A stretch of DNA of 64,000 nucleotides. Origin: an uncultured Clostridia bacterium (GTDB lineage Bacteria; Bacillota; Clostridia; Christensenellales; Pumilibacteraceae). The position numbers and the translations under genes were made by a program. The stretch spans positions 1-64,000 of the forward strand of contig CAMWMF010000001.1 in the NCBI GenBank assembly GCA_947175335.1, given 5' to 3'. Below are positions 37,374-45,351 of the stretch, piece after piece; position 1 is the stretch's first letter; each line of letters starts with the position of its first letter. Under the pieces are notes generated by a model. That model worked only from the letters and a program-made list of their open reading frames with translations, had not been told where the DNA came from and did not search any database.

Positions 37374-38918
37374 TTACGCCGCCTTTCGCTTGCGAATACC
37401 CACGACAACAGCAATGACAATGCCAACAACCACAGCCGCTATAATCGGTCCAAGCACTTGCCAACGGTGTTGCTCCCACCAAGTGAGCTTGCGCTCAGTT
37501 ACCTTTATATCTGAAAGGCGAGCGTAAATAGTTGTGTCGCCACTAAGCACGTCGTTATCGGCAACCTTGCGGCTAAAACCGCTATCATAATACCAACCAC
37601 CAAACTCGCGCCCTTTGATATTAACATCATATATGTAGTCGGTCAATTTGCTACCGTAAGGCACAAACTTTATAACCACGTCGCCGTCAATATTGTAAGT
37701 AAGCGCAACAACTTGCGTAATAACGTTGCTTGCGTTATATGCCGTAATGGACATTGTGCGCCCCTCGGCTATTGCCGTTTGTCCTAAATTACCGAGCGCA
37801 CGTACACGCACCGTATGTTCGCCCTCGCCGAGCGCGTTTATGTCAAATGTGTACGAAGTGGTATTAACGAATGCTTTTTGCTCGACATTATTTACAGTCC
37901 AAAACACGCCGTAATCCGTTGCGCCCTCGACACTATCCCACGTTATTGTGCCCGCATTATATGTTAGGTTTTCGGGCGCAGCAAGGTGAGTTATGACAAA
38001 ATCATTATTTGCAGCTGCGCTTATAGGTCGCACGGAATAAGTTCCCTCTACACCCAAATTAAGGCTATAAGAACCATAAGCTAATTGTAAGCGATAAACG
38101 CCCGAATAATCAAATTCGGCAAGCGCATTGGAAAGCGACAACAAATCCACTTCTACATAACCGTTATCATAAGATACATAAGGCTTATCTTTTAACCCTA
38201 AAATTGGACGACCATTCGAAGCATATACATTCAACATAGAAAGACCATTATTAAAAAAAGTCTCTGAGAAACTCGCCCTATAAACAGAACCGGAAAATTC
38301 GGCTTCGATTTCCGAAGTGTCGCAAATATAAAGACGAGAACTCGTATCCGAATTTACATAACCCGCCTTATCTACATGTTCAGCATAAAGACAAGCGCAA
38401 TAAGTATCAAGCGCACTAAGCACGTAAGATTGTTTAAAAGCGCTTCGTATGTCCTCAAAAGGAATATATAATATGCTTGACGAAGTCTCAATCGTAAAAT
38501 CTTCCGATGTAAATGCAAGGATTTTATCAGGACTACCACCTGTATACGGCCTTATACTTACTTTAACTGTGCCGATGATATTGGAATTTACAGTAACCTT
38601 AATCGAATGTGAAGCAATATCAACACTTAATGTTGGCTTAACAAGCTTAGTCGTAGCAAAGGTGACAACGCTGTCGCCGCTGTCGGTGATAATTTCGTGA
38701 GTGTCGTCGGCACTCGTCAACGCCATTGCGCGTTGCTCAATAGGTTGTTCCTCAACCGTAACAACCTTTGCCGGCTTGCCTTTACCCCAATAGTTGAACC
38801 ACATTGCGGGGTCCATATTTTTAAAACCGCTCGACCCCCATGCAATGGCGATAAACGTAGCGACCGCAAGCGCAGCCAACACGATAATCCACACGCATTT
38901 TTTAGATAATCTTGTCAT
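37374..38918 (-). CDS. Surface/adsorption-type protein with FN3 and InlB-like repeats, 514 aa
   Basis: An N-terminal hydrophobic helix (VWIIVLAALAVATFIAIAWG) serves as signal or anchor. The exported region includes a fibronectin type III-like domain (ENLTYNAGTITWDSVEGATD) and a Listeria-Bacteroides/InlB B-type repeat (GREFGGWYYDSGFSRKV). The C-terminus is a stop-transfer helix with a basic end (VVVGIRKRKAA). This is the build of a pIII-like receptor-binding protein or a surface adhesin. The start MTRLSKK at 38918 has GGAG upstream. Confidence 0.72.
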   Translation of the reverse strand: MTRLSKKCVWIIVLAALAVATFIAIAWGSSGFKNMDPAMWFNYWGKGKPAKVVTVEEQPIEQRAMALTSADDTHEIITDSGDSVVTFATTKLVKPTLSVDIASHSIKVTVNSNIIGTVKVSIRPYTGGSPDKILAFTSEDFTIETSSSILYIPFEDIRSAFKQSYVLSALDTYCACLYAEHVDKAGYVNSDTSSRLYICDTSEIEAEFSGSVYRASFSETFFNNGLSMLNVYASNGRPILGLKDKPYVSYDNGYVEVDLLSLSNALAEFDYSGVYRLQLAYGSYSLNLGVEGTYSVRPISAAANNDFVITHLAAPENLTYNAGTITWDSVEGATDYGVFWTVNNVEQKAFVNTTSYTFDINALGEGEHTVRVRALGNLGQTAIAEGRTMSITAYNASNVITQVVALTYNIDGDVVIKFVPYGSKLTDYIYDVNIKGREFGGWYYDSGFSRKVADNDVLSGDTTIYARLSDIKVTERKLTWWEQHRWQVLGPIIAAVVVGIVIAVVVGIRKRKAA

Positions 38919-38967
38919 TGTTTTCTCCTTAACCCCTTTTACGGCATAGGGCACGCCGTATTTTTAA

Positions 38968-39056
38968 TGGTGGGAATTGTCGGAGTCGAACCGACAAATT
39001 TGTGCGAAAGCAGTAGTCAGAAAACACAAACGCTTTACCTATTAAGCTAAATTCCC
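38968..39056 (-). tRNA. tRNA-like element A without a recognisable anticodon
   Basis: On the minus strand, acceptor GGGAATT/AATTCCC, D arm GCTT-AATAGGTA-AAGC, T arm GTCGG-TTCGACT-CCGAC and an encoded CCA form three good arms. The region where the anticodon arm should be pairs TTTGTG with CACAAA around a 20-nt loop. No 7-nt loop with a proper 5-bp stem can be drawn. The total length (89 nt) is that of class II tRNAs, so a diverged Ser/Leu/Tyr-type tRNA is possible. It lies between two genes of the operon on the same strand. Confidence 0.55.
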
Positions 39057-39095
39057 ATAATGAGCATAGCCGTTTGACTATGCTCTTGAAAAGAC

Positions 39096-39641
39096 TTAAT
39101 CATCCATAAGACCGCTATCATACGGATCGGGATTAGATGTAAACTTTATACCGAGAGCTTTGCCGGCAAGCAATTCAAAATCGATTGCAAGCTGTGCGCC
39201 TTTAACAACGACCTCAACAGCCTTTTCTTCTTCAAGCTCGACAAACGTAGGATCCGCAAACATTGCGGCATATGTAACCATATCGCCGGACTTTTTGCTC
39301 TTATACTTAACCGGCTTAATCGTTACTTTTACATGAACTTCGGGAGCAGAACGTAGTGCCTTTCGCGCATAATACGACATATACTCGAATACACGGTCGG
39401 GACGAACAAGACGGTTAGTCTTCTCGTCGTACTTGTCCCACTTTGCTTTAAGCGGAACATCCTTGAACAGCTCGTCCGAACCAAACGGCTCTATAAGTTC
39501 GAACGATAAATACTCTTTGGTTGTCTTGTTTCCCTTATCGTCCTTTTGCTCATAAGAACGCATGACGAAACGCGCGTCAACCACAAGTTCTTTTGCTTTA
39601 CCGTCCTGCTGTGTCGTAGAAGCTATTGTTTTGTTTGCCAT
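39096..39641 (-). CDS. Hypothetical protein, possible ssDNA-binding protein
   Basis: The 181-residue protein looks beta-rich (VVDARFVMRSYEQKDDKG, VHVKVTIKPVKYKSKKSG) and ends in an acidic tail (DPYDSGLMDD) like that of ssDNA-binding proteins. A rolling-circle element needs such a protein, comparable to gpV of filamentous phages. There is no direct motif proof. It is flanked on both sides by tRNA-like elements transcribed in the same direction. Confidence 0.55.
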   Translation of the reverse strand: MANKTIASTTQQDGKAKELVVDARFVMRSYEQKDDKGNKTTKEYLSFELIEPFGSDELFKDVPLKAKWDKYDEKTNRLVRPDRVFEYMSYYARKALRSAPEVHVKVTIKPVKYKSKKSGDMVTYAAMFADPTFVELEEEKAVEVVVKGAQLAIDFELLAGKALGIKFTSNPDPYDSGLMDD

Positions 39642-39705
39642 AATTTACCTCACTTTCGCCGATAACCTCGGTCGCGGGTTTAAAAAATTTTTTTGCCTTT
39701 TCGGC

Positions 39706-39796
39706 TGGTGGGATGTGTAGGCCTCGAACCTACCTCTTATCTCTGTATAGTCTTGACTCAAGAGTTGTTTTACCACGCCGCGTAAACTAACATCCC
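39706..39796 (-). tRNA. tRNA-like element B without a recognisable anticodon
   Basis: Acceptor GGGATGT/ACATCCC, D arm GTTT/AAAC with a 13-nt loop, T arm GTAGG-TTCGAGG-CCTAC and CCA are present on the minus strand. The anticodon position instead pairs CTCTT with AAGAG around a 21-nt loop. The best 7-nt loop drawing (ACTCT-TGAGTCA-AGACT) has a C-C mismatch and lacks U33. It is related in design but not in sequence to element A. Confidence 0.55.
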
Positions 39797-39797
39797 A

Positions 39798-39815
39798 TGA
39801 ACCCCGCAATTAAGC
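39798..39815. repeat. Short GC hairpin upstream of tRNA-like B
   Basis: CCCCGC-AATTAA-GCGGGG is a perfect 6-bp hairpin next to the 5' end of the tRNA-like element. There is no U tract, so it is not an ordinary terminator. The remainder of 39816-39874 shows nothing. Confidence 0.4.
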
Positions 39816-39874
39816 GGGGAGTGAAAAGGAAGTAACATGCCCGTATTGCCGATAGCACAGCCCGCCGCAAAAAA

Positions 39875-40141
39875 TTATTTTTTCTTTTGCTTATTCTTTT
39901 CTTTTTGTTCGAGATACACAACGCGTTCTCTCGCTTTTTTAAGCCGCCACGACTCTTTTTGTTCGGGAGTCGCATTCTTAGAAGCAAATATACGCGCATT
40001 CTCGTTACGTGCGTCACGCTGTCCACGAGCATATGCCCGTTGTTCCGCTTCGCTAAACTTACTATCTGCCTTAGTTGGCGTAGTACCGTTTGCCACGTCG
40101 GTATAATGCTTTCGCTTATCTTTGAGTGAAAATCTTGCCAT
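39875..40141 (-). CDS. Hypothetical basic protein, 88 aa
   Basis: This lysine/arginine-rich, probably helical protein (RAYARGQRDARNENARIFAS, tail EKNKQKKK) has no transmembrane helix, so it is not a coat protein of the usual kind. It could bind nucleic acid. A ribosome binding site (AAGGAAAAAT) precedes ATG. The family is unknown. Confidence 0.58.
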   Translation of the reverse strand: MARFSLKDKRKHYTDVANGTTPTKADSKFSEAEQRAYARGQRDARNENARIFASKNATPEQKESWRLKKARERVVYLEQKEKNKQKKK

Positions 40142-40183
40142 ATATTTTTCCTTTGCCCTTAATCCCCATTGGGCGCGAGGTAA

Positions 40184-40783
40184 TTATAATGTTTGTACAT
40201 ATTGCCACGTACGCGGCGGTCGAGTAAGCTTATTGGCACAGCCAATAAATTCAACATCCCACTTAGGTTTTCCGTCCAAAGCATAAAACTCTTGTTCGCC
40301 AGTTAAAAGATTAATTCTATCAGTAATCTTTACAAGAGCATGTGGGCAATTTTCTTTTTCGCACTTTGCATATTGGCACGCTTTTCGAAAATCGCCTAAT
40401 TCTTTCGGCTTATCATATAGCTTGAAATCCGCTACACGAAGCCCATAAGGCGTTTTGCCATGTGAATAAAGCAACAACTCGTCAACGCTTAAACAACTTT
40501 GTTTTGCCATAAACCTTAAATCAGAAAAAGGATGCATTATGCCACAACATACAAACTCCCCGATAACCTTACCGCCGGCATTTATAAATTCGCCATTAGG
40601 CAATCGCAAGCAGTCTGCCCAGTCATTCCACCTTACTCCGGCGTTTCGCGTTTTCGTATGATAAACATAACATACAGAAGGTCTTTCCAACTTTGGCTCG
40701 GTTCGACAAATCACAAGACTTTTTTTGCCGCTTACAATAAGCTCACAATCGTTCGCGTTAATAGATAACATTATTGCTTTCAT
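40184..40783 (-). CDS. ASCH/EVE-like domain protein
   Basis: The 199-residue protein begins MKAIMLSINANDCELIVSGK, then RTEPKLERPSVCYVYHT and GKVIGEF, the strand order of ASCH-like (PUA-fold) proteins common in phages and plasmids. Several Cys/His residues in CQYAKCEKENCPH may bind zinc. ATG 40783 overlaps the PcfJ-like stop codon (ATGA), and GAGGTG lies 7 nt upstream. The likely role is RNA or nucleotide binding; the target is unknown. Confidence 0.7.
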   Translation of the reverse strand: MKAIMLSINANDCELIVSGKKSLVICRTEPKLERPSVCYVYHTKTRNAGVRWNDWADCLRLPNGEFINAGGKVIGEFVCCGIMHPFSDLRFMAKQSCLSVDELLLYSHGKTPYGLRVADFKLYDKPKELGDFRKACQYAKCEKENCPHALVKITDRINLLTGEQEFYALDGKPKWDVEFIGCANKLTRPPRTWQYVQTL

Positions 40784-42657
40784 CCCGCGCACCTCGAACA
40801 GTACCGCTTGCCGCAATCGTCATACTCGGACAAAGGTACTTCACGCAACACCTTACCGCGCTTTGTACGTAACTGATCCTTAGCGTTTGGAATAACCACG
40901 TCGCGCATATCAACCTCTATTTCGAGGATAGCGGCGTCTACCCAACCGGCACAATAATTCTTTGCAAATTCCAACGACGCAATGTGTATGCCTTGTACCG
41001 CCGTTAAATCGGGATTGCCGTCCATGCGCGACTCTATAATCTCGCCTATACGGTATTCGGTCTTGTTATCCCAATCGCTTATGTATTTACCGTCAGTGGT
41101 TTTACGCACGGCCTTGTAATACTTTCTACGTGTGCTAACCACAACGTCGCATTTTCGATGATTAAACCATGCTTCATACTTTTTAAGGAACTTGTCCACC
41201 TCGTCGCTTTTATCCGCATTTTTTCGACCGCGACACTGAACAATATCCAGCTTCTTCATAATCGGGCGAATCTCTATCGTATATAAAGGTGTGTTCGGCT
41301 TATTTGCTTTACGCAAGAACAAAATAATATCCTCGCCTTTGGCCATACGCTCGGCATAGCCACCGACACAATGAGATTGAACTTTGCCCTCATAAATGAT
41401 TTCCTCGCAGCTTGACGGCATTACAATGCAATACTCACCGTCGGAAAATTCGCACATTGCGCTAAAACGTTCGTACACGTCGCGTATACGCGCATTTTTT
41501 TCTTTATTAGCTTCTAACTGAACGAGGGCAGTAGTACGTATATGCGCTTTGGCTAAATCCGTCGGATAACGTATGTCTTTGCTATCAACGTCTAAGCCGA
41601 GTTTGCGACAGTCGGCTAAGTAATCAACGTAATCTCGCGCGACGTGATTATTTGTTTTAGCCCATTGATTGCGCAAATACTTAAACGTCTTTTTAACATT
41701 ATCCGCGGTATATACGCACGGCTCAGCTTTGAAAAGGACACGCATTAAACATACATTCTTTTCCGAAAACGCAAGCCCATACTTTTGCAGCTCGCGCATA
41801 GCTAATACGTCGTTAATCTCTATCTCGCCAGCTTCCATATCGACTATAACCTTGTTATAATCCAACCCTAAAACCTTTGAAATTTTATTGCTATCGTAAA
41901 AGAAGCCCGGAACATAAGCGAAATCGGAAACAAGAGATTCAAACCCATACTTGCTGAGAGTATTAAAAGCTTGATACGACCCGCACATAGATATAGTTTC
42001 TATAAATGTACGCGAATACGGATTTTCATAAAGAATATCCTCTATGCGTTGAGAGTACTCTAAGTCGTAATCGTTCTCGTAGTTTATAATCACGTAAGCT
42101 TCGTCTTTAATAGTTGACACTTCTTTAAATCGGAACTTGTCAGCATCCTCAATCAAAGAAAAATACTTAACTTTGCCCTCATACCAATACTCGCGCCCGA
42201 CTTCATAAAGCCGCATATCCGGATAACATTCGAGCTTTGTGTAATCGTCGTAATCGCGGTCGGAATAATCCAACGAAACCTCGAAAAGCCTTAACACAAA
42301 GCCTTTATCTAAACGTTCAAGCCAACCATAGTACAATACACTATCCTCGCCGACAAGCGAATTAGGATTGCGGAAATCGTATAATGTACCTTCGGCGCAG
42401 CAATGCGGACAGCTGTATTCGTCGCCGTCTTTCGGCTTCTTATCCAACATTATGAGTTTGGAGCAATGCGGACAGTACGCATAATACTTGCGTTCGTTGA
42501 TTACCGAATCAACAAAGCAATTATCGTTAATGAGCTTGCCGAAAAAGAAAGGGGAATGAAACGGCTCATCACAGCTGTATTCGTCCATGGCGGTCCTGTA
42601 AACAGATGTTTCGGCAAAATCGTCAAGCGGTATGGATAATAAATCGCGCGTTGTCAT
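40780..42657 (-). CDS. PcfJ-like protein
   Basis: The 625-residue protein carries two CxxC zinc motifs near the N-terminus (CPHCSKL, CPHCCAE) and in the C-terminal half the PcfJ signature: IMPSSCEEIIYEGKVQSHCVGGYAERM in two parts, ending with the SHCVGG core, then FLRKANKPNTPLYTIEI and QCRGRKN. PcfJ is encoded on pCF10-type conjugative plasmids, phages and integrated elements; its function is unknown. It overlaps PcfK by one base and the ASCH gene by four, forming one translational block. Confidence 0.85.
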   Translation of the reverse strand: MTTRDLLSIPLDDFAETSVYRTAMDEYSCDEPFHSPFFFGKLINDNCFVDSVINERKYYAYCPHCSKLIMLDKKPKDGDEYSCPHCCAEGTLYDFRNPNSLVGEDSVLYYGWLERLDKGFVLRLFEVSLDYSDRDYDDYTKLECYPDMRLYEVGREYWYEGKVKYFSLIEDADKFRFKEVSTIKDEAYVIINYENDYDLEYSQRIEDILYENPYSRTFIETISMCGSYQAFNTLSKYGFESLVSDFAYVPGFFYDSNKISKVLGLDYNKVIVDMEAGEIEINDVLAMRELQKYGLAFSEKNVCLMRVLFKAEPCVYTADNVKKTFKYLRNQWAKTNNHVARDYVDYLADCRKLGLDVDSKDIRYPTDLAKAHIRTTALVQLEANKEKNARIRDVYERFSAMCEFSDGEYCIVMPSSCEEIIYEGKVQSHCVGGYAERMAKGEDIILFLRKANKPNTPLYTIEIRPIMKKLDIVQCRGRKNADKSDEVDKFLKKYEAWFNHRKCDVVVSTRRKYYKAVRKTTDGKYISDWDNKTEYRIGEIIESRMDGNPDLTAVQGIHIASLEFAKNYCAGWVDAAILEIEVDMRDVVIPNAKDQLRTKRGKVLREVPLSEYDDCGKRYCSRCAG

Positions 42658-42989
42658 TAAATAAAATCCTCCAACTTGACAATCTTTTTCGGAGCGGTAT
42701 AGCGTTTACTTGCGCGCTCGAATTTTGTACCGAGATACTCAGCAATTATTTCCGCCGCTTCAAACGGGCCGACACACGCAACACCGCCCTTTTGGCGTTC
42801 TCTGCCGCGCTGTTCTATAAGCGCAAACGCGCCTTTTAATGTTTTATCCGCCGGTACGTCGAACGTAGCGGGGGACTGCGACAACGCAAGATCCATGCAC
42901 TCTATGACATCCATGTACAAAGACTTTTTCGGCTCGGACTCCGTTTCGTTGTCTTGAACCATCATTTTTATAAACTCGTCTTTTAGCAT
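42657..42989 (-). CDS. PcfK-like protein
   Basis: The 110-residue protein matches the PcfK pattern around LKGAFALIEQRGRERQKGGV and GPFEAAEIIAEYLG. PcfK and PcfJ are neighbours in pCF10-type elements, and the order here (pcfK then pcfJ) is the same. The stop codon overlaps the PcfJ start (TAATG). Confidence 0.78.
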   Translation of the reverse strand: MLKDEFIKMMVQDNETESEPKKSLYMDVIECMDLALSQSPATFDVPADKTLKGAFALIEQRGRERQKGGVACVGPFEAAEIIAEYLGTKFERASKRYTAPKKIVKLEDFI

Positions 42990-43975
42990 AGCTGTTCACC
43001 TATAACGGCATTGATAGCCGCCCGCATTTTATTTTGAGTTTCAGCGTCAAGTCGGGAAAGCTGTTCAAACATTGTCGCAGTAACTGTCTGCCAATTCTCA
43101 AATAAAAACTTGAAACGCGTAAGCTCAGGATTGGATGAAAGCCGAATTTGCTTTTCCATTTCCGCCTTTTCCGCTTCTGCCTTTTTGAATTTGAATTCAA
43201 ATTCATTTGCTTGTGCTGCTTTATCCTCGGCGGCCTTTGCGCGAGCTTCGGCGTCTTTTATCGTTTTTGAATTTGAATTCAAATCAGCCTTAGCTTGCTT
43301 TAAATCCGCTTTAAGCTTTGTCATTTCGTCGCGCTGTTCGGCCAGTGCCTTTAATTTCTCTTGATTAGCAACCGCTTGCGCTTCCGACATACGTTTGTCA
43401 TATTCACTGCGGACTTGCTGCTCTATTTCGGCACGAAGCTCCGCGCTGTTATCTTGCGGTTCTGCGGCATTATTCTCGAAAAAGCTTATTTGCTCCTCAA
43501 GCCGACGAACCTCGGCGGTAAGACGTTTAACCTCGGCAGTACTCATACTGTCCAACTCGTCAACGGTATGCGCCGCAAGCAGTTCCTTTTGTTCGTCGTT
43601 ATTTAACGACGCAAGCTCCAATAATTTCGTAACGCCGATTTTTGAAGTTAAATTCAAAACTTCGATGTCGAGCTGCTCATATACGCGAATATAGTTGTAC
43701 GCTTGCCGCGCTCCGATACCGTGCATTTGTTCGGTGTATTCGCCGAAATCCGAAAAGCCCAACGTTACATAGTGTTTACCGTCGCGAATGTCTTTGAGAT
43801 CGCGGCACATACTCACAATCCCAACCGATACCATTTGACGGTCATACACAAGCTGTCCGTGCAGCTGTAAAGCTTCGCGCTCGGCGGTCGTTTGTTCGTC
43901 AAGACTTTTTTGTAAAAGCTGCCCGACTACATACACATTGTTTTGACTTGGTGACTTGATTACTTCCTTGCTCAT
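42983..43975 (-). CDS. DUF3102-like protein with long coiled coil
   Basis: Residues 1-130 resemble the DUF3102 helical domain found in plasmid and phage genes near parA/parB (GFSDFGEYTEQMHGIGARQA, TKLLELASLN). Residues about 140-290 form a coiled coil rich in Ala, Glu and Lys. Two palindromes related to TGAATTTGAATTCAAATTCA lie inside the coding sequence (43186-43205 and about 43268-43286). It is the first gene of the minus-strand operon, directly under the repressor-controlled promoter. Confidence 0.72.
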   Translation of the reverse strand: MSKEVIKSPSQNNVYVVGQLLQKSLDEQTTAEREALQLHGQLVYDRQMVSVGIVSMCRDLKDIRDGKHYVTLGFSDFGEYTEQMHGIGARQAYNYIRVYEQLDIEVLNLTSKIGVTKLLELASLNNDEQKELLAAHTVDELDSMSTAEVKRLTAEVRRLEEQISFFENNAAEPQDNSAELRAEIEQQVRSEYDKRMSEAQAVANQEKLKALAEQRDEMTKLKADLKQAKADLNSNSKTIKDAEARAKAAEDKAAQANEFEFKFKKAEAEKAEMEKQIRLSSNPELTRFKFLFENWQTVTATMFEQLSRLDAETQNKMRAAINAVIGEQLC

Positions 43976-43996
43976 AGTATGTTACTCCCTTAATTC

Positions 43997-44073
43997 ACTT
44001 CATATATGAAGTATAGTATAAATATAACACTTCAAATACGAAGTTGTCAAGACTTTTACTTCATATTTGTAGT
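43997..44073. promoter_or_regulatory. Three operators and the early promoter of the element
   Basis: ACTTCATATATGAAGT (43997-44012, perfect palindrome), ACTTCAAATACGAAGT (44029-44044) and ACTTCATATTTGTAGT (44058-44073) lie at 29- to 32-bp spacing between divergent genes. On the minus strand TTGACA (complement of 44045-44050) and TTATAT (complement of 44022-44027) are 17 bp apart, with the middle operator in the spacer. This is a lambda-like or ICE-like repressor switch. Confidence 0.78.
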
Positions 44074-44097
44074 AAAATTTTAATAAGGAGAGCTAAT

Positions 44098-44514
44098 ATG
44101 ATAGGAAAAGCACTAAAAGAACATAGAATATCAAGAAATTTATCACTAATGGATGTAGAAAGAGCCACGGGGATAAGAAACGGAAGCCTTTGCCGTTGGG
44201 AAAATGAAGATGTTATACCCGGAATTAACTTTTGCATTACATTATCCCAATTTTATGGAATAACGCTTGACGAACTTGTAGGCTTAGCGGATAGTCCAAC
44301 ACCTATTCAAAAAAGCACACTGCCAACAAAACAACAGGAAAGTGATATTGGATTTATAAACGAATATAGCGATATAATATCCGATAACAACTTTGTACAA
44401 ATCGCCAAACTGTTTAAAGCAATAAAACCGGAACTTAGAGCCTTGGCATTGGGATACATTGTTGGATTATTACAAAATAACGGCATCAACACTAAAACAA
44501 TTCTTGGATATTAA
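44098..44514 (+). CDS. XRE-family repressor of the element
   Basis: The 138-residue protein has an N-terminal HTH (IGKALKEHRISRNLSLMDVE, then IRNGSLCRWENEDVIPG and the DELVGLAD end) and a C-terminal helical part. AAGGAGAGC precedes ATG 44098. It is divergent to the replication/assembly operon and flanked by three operators, so it is most likely the lysogeny repressor. No peptidase dyad of the LexA/CI type is seen, so its inactivation must work differently. Confidence 0.85.
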   Translation: MIGKALKEHRISRNLSLMDVERATGIRNGSLCRWENEDVIPGINFCITLSQFYGITLDELVGLADSPTPIQKSTLPTKQQESDIGFINEYSDIISDNNFVQIAKLFKAIKPELRALALGYIVGLLQNNGINTKTILGY

Positions 44515-44527
44515 GAGGAAATACCAC

Positions 44528-45283
44528 ATGAAAAGAAAAATAATAACTATCTTACTAAGTATTTTTACAAGTATGATTGTCCTAATCGGTTGCCAAAAAA
44601 ACGACAATAACGACAACAACGATAATGATCAACCGCTATATTGTCAAAACGAAATACTGCCCAAAATAGACTGCATAACAAAAATTAAAAAGCTATTGGA
44701 CTGTACAAACGTATATTTTTTCGATTGTGACTTTTCGGAATTTGAAGACATCACAATAACCGACGTTTCCTATAATATTTCAATAAGTGGATATTTAATT
44801 AAAAATAGAAGTAATACGGAAGTATTAGACCTAAACGAAAGCGCCGACATAAAATTTGTAACAAATTACAAAATTATGACAAATAGTAATTGTTTTGGAT
44901 TTTCAATAATAAGCAGTGTAATGCAACCAAAAGTATACCGTACCGACCTATCAGGAAATACAACCAAAACACCAAGCCAAATATACGATAAATTCACATT
45001 TACATCAATAGACAATATTTCAATCGACCAAATAACAACATTCAGCTACACAAATAATAGTATTACACAACCAATCAAAGTACCAAATAATTTTTATCCT
45101 TATGACCTAATACCAAATGCAGCAAGTCAAATAAAAATTTTTAATGGACATACAATGTATGATGAACCGCCAATAAAAATTATAACACACTACAAAAACG
45201 AATCAGAGAAACCCGATGATGAAACATTTATAAAATCACTAGCATACTACTTTAAAAAGAATGGCAAATATATAGAACATTAA
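44528..45283 (+). CDS. Lipoprotein, 251 aa
   Basis: A signal peptide ends in the lipobox LIGCQ (Cys about 21), followed by an Asn/Asp-rich linker (KNDNNDNNDNDQ) and a beta-rich exported domain of no recognised family. AAGAGGAAA lies 10 nt before ATG. It lies between repressor and integrase and is probably expressed in the integrated state. A role in superinfection exclusion would fit but is speculative. Confidence 0.72.
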   Translation: MKRKIITILLSIFTSMIVLIGCQKNDNNDNNDNDQPLYCQNEILPKIDCITKIKKLLDCTNVYFFDCDFSEFEDITITDVSYNISISGYLIKNRSNTEVLDLNESADIKFVTNYKIMTNSNCFGFSIISSVMQPKVYRTDLSGNTTKTPSQIYDKFTFTSIDNISIDQITTFSYTNNSITQPIKVPNNFYPYDLIPNAASQIKIFNGHTMYDEPPIKIITHYKNESEKPDDETFIKSLAYYFKKNGKYIEH

Positions 45284-45351
45284 AATGGCTTAACTTCTAT
45301 TGACAAAAATTTTCCATGCGCTTATTTATTCCCAAAAACGGGAGTGTCCAC

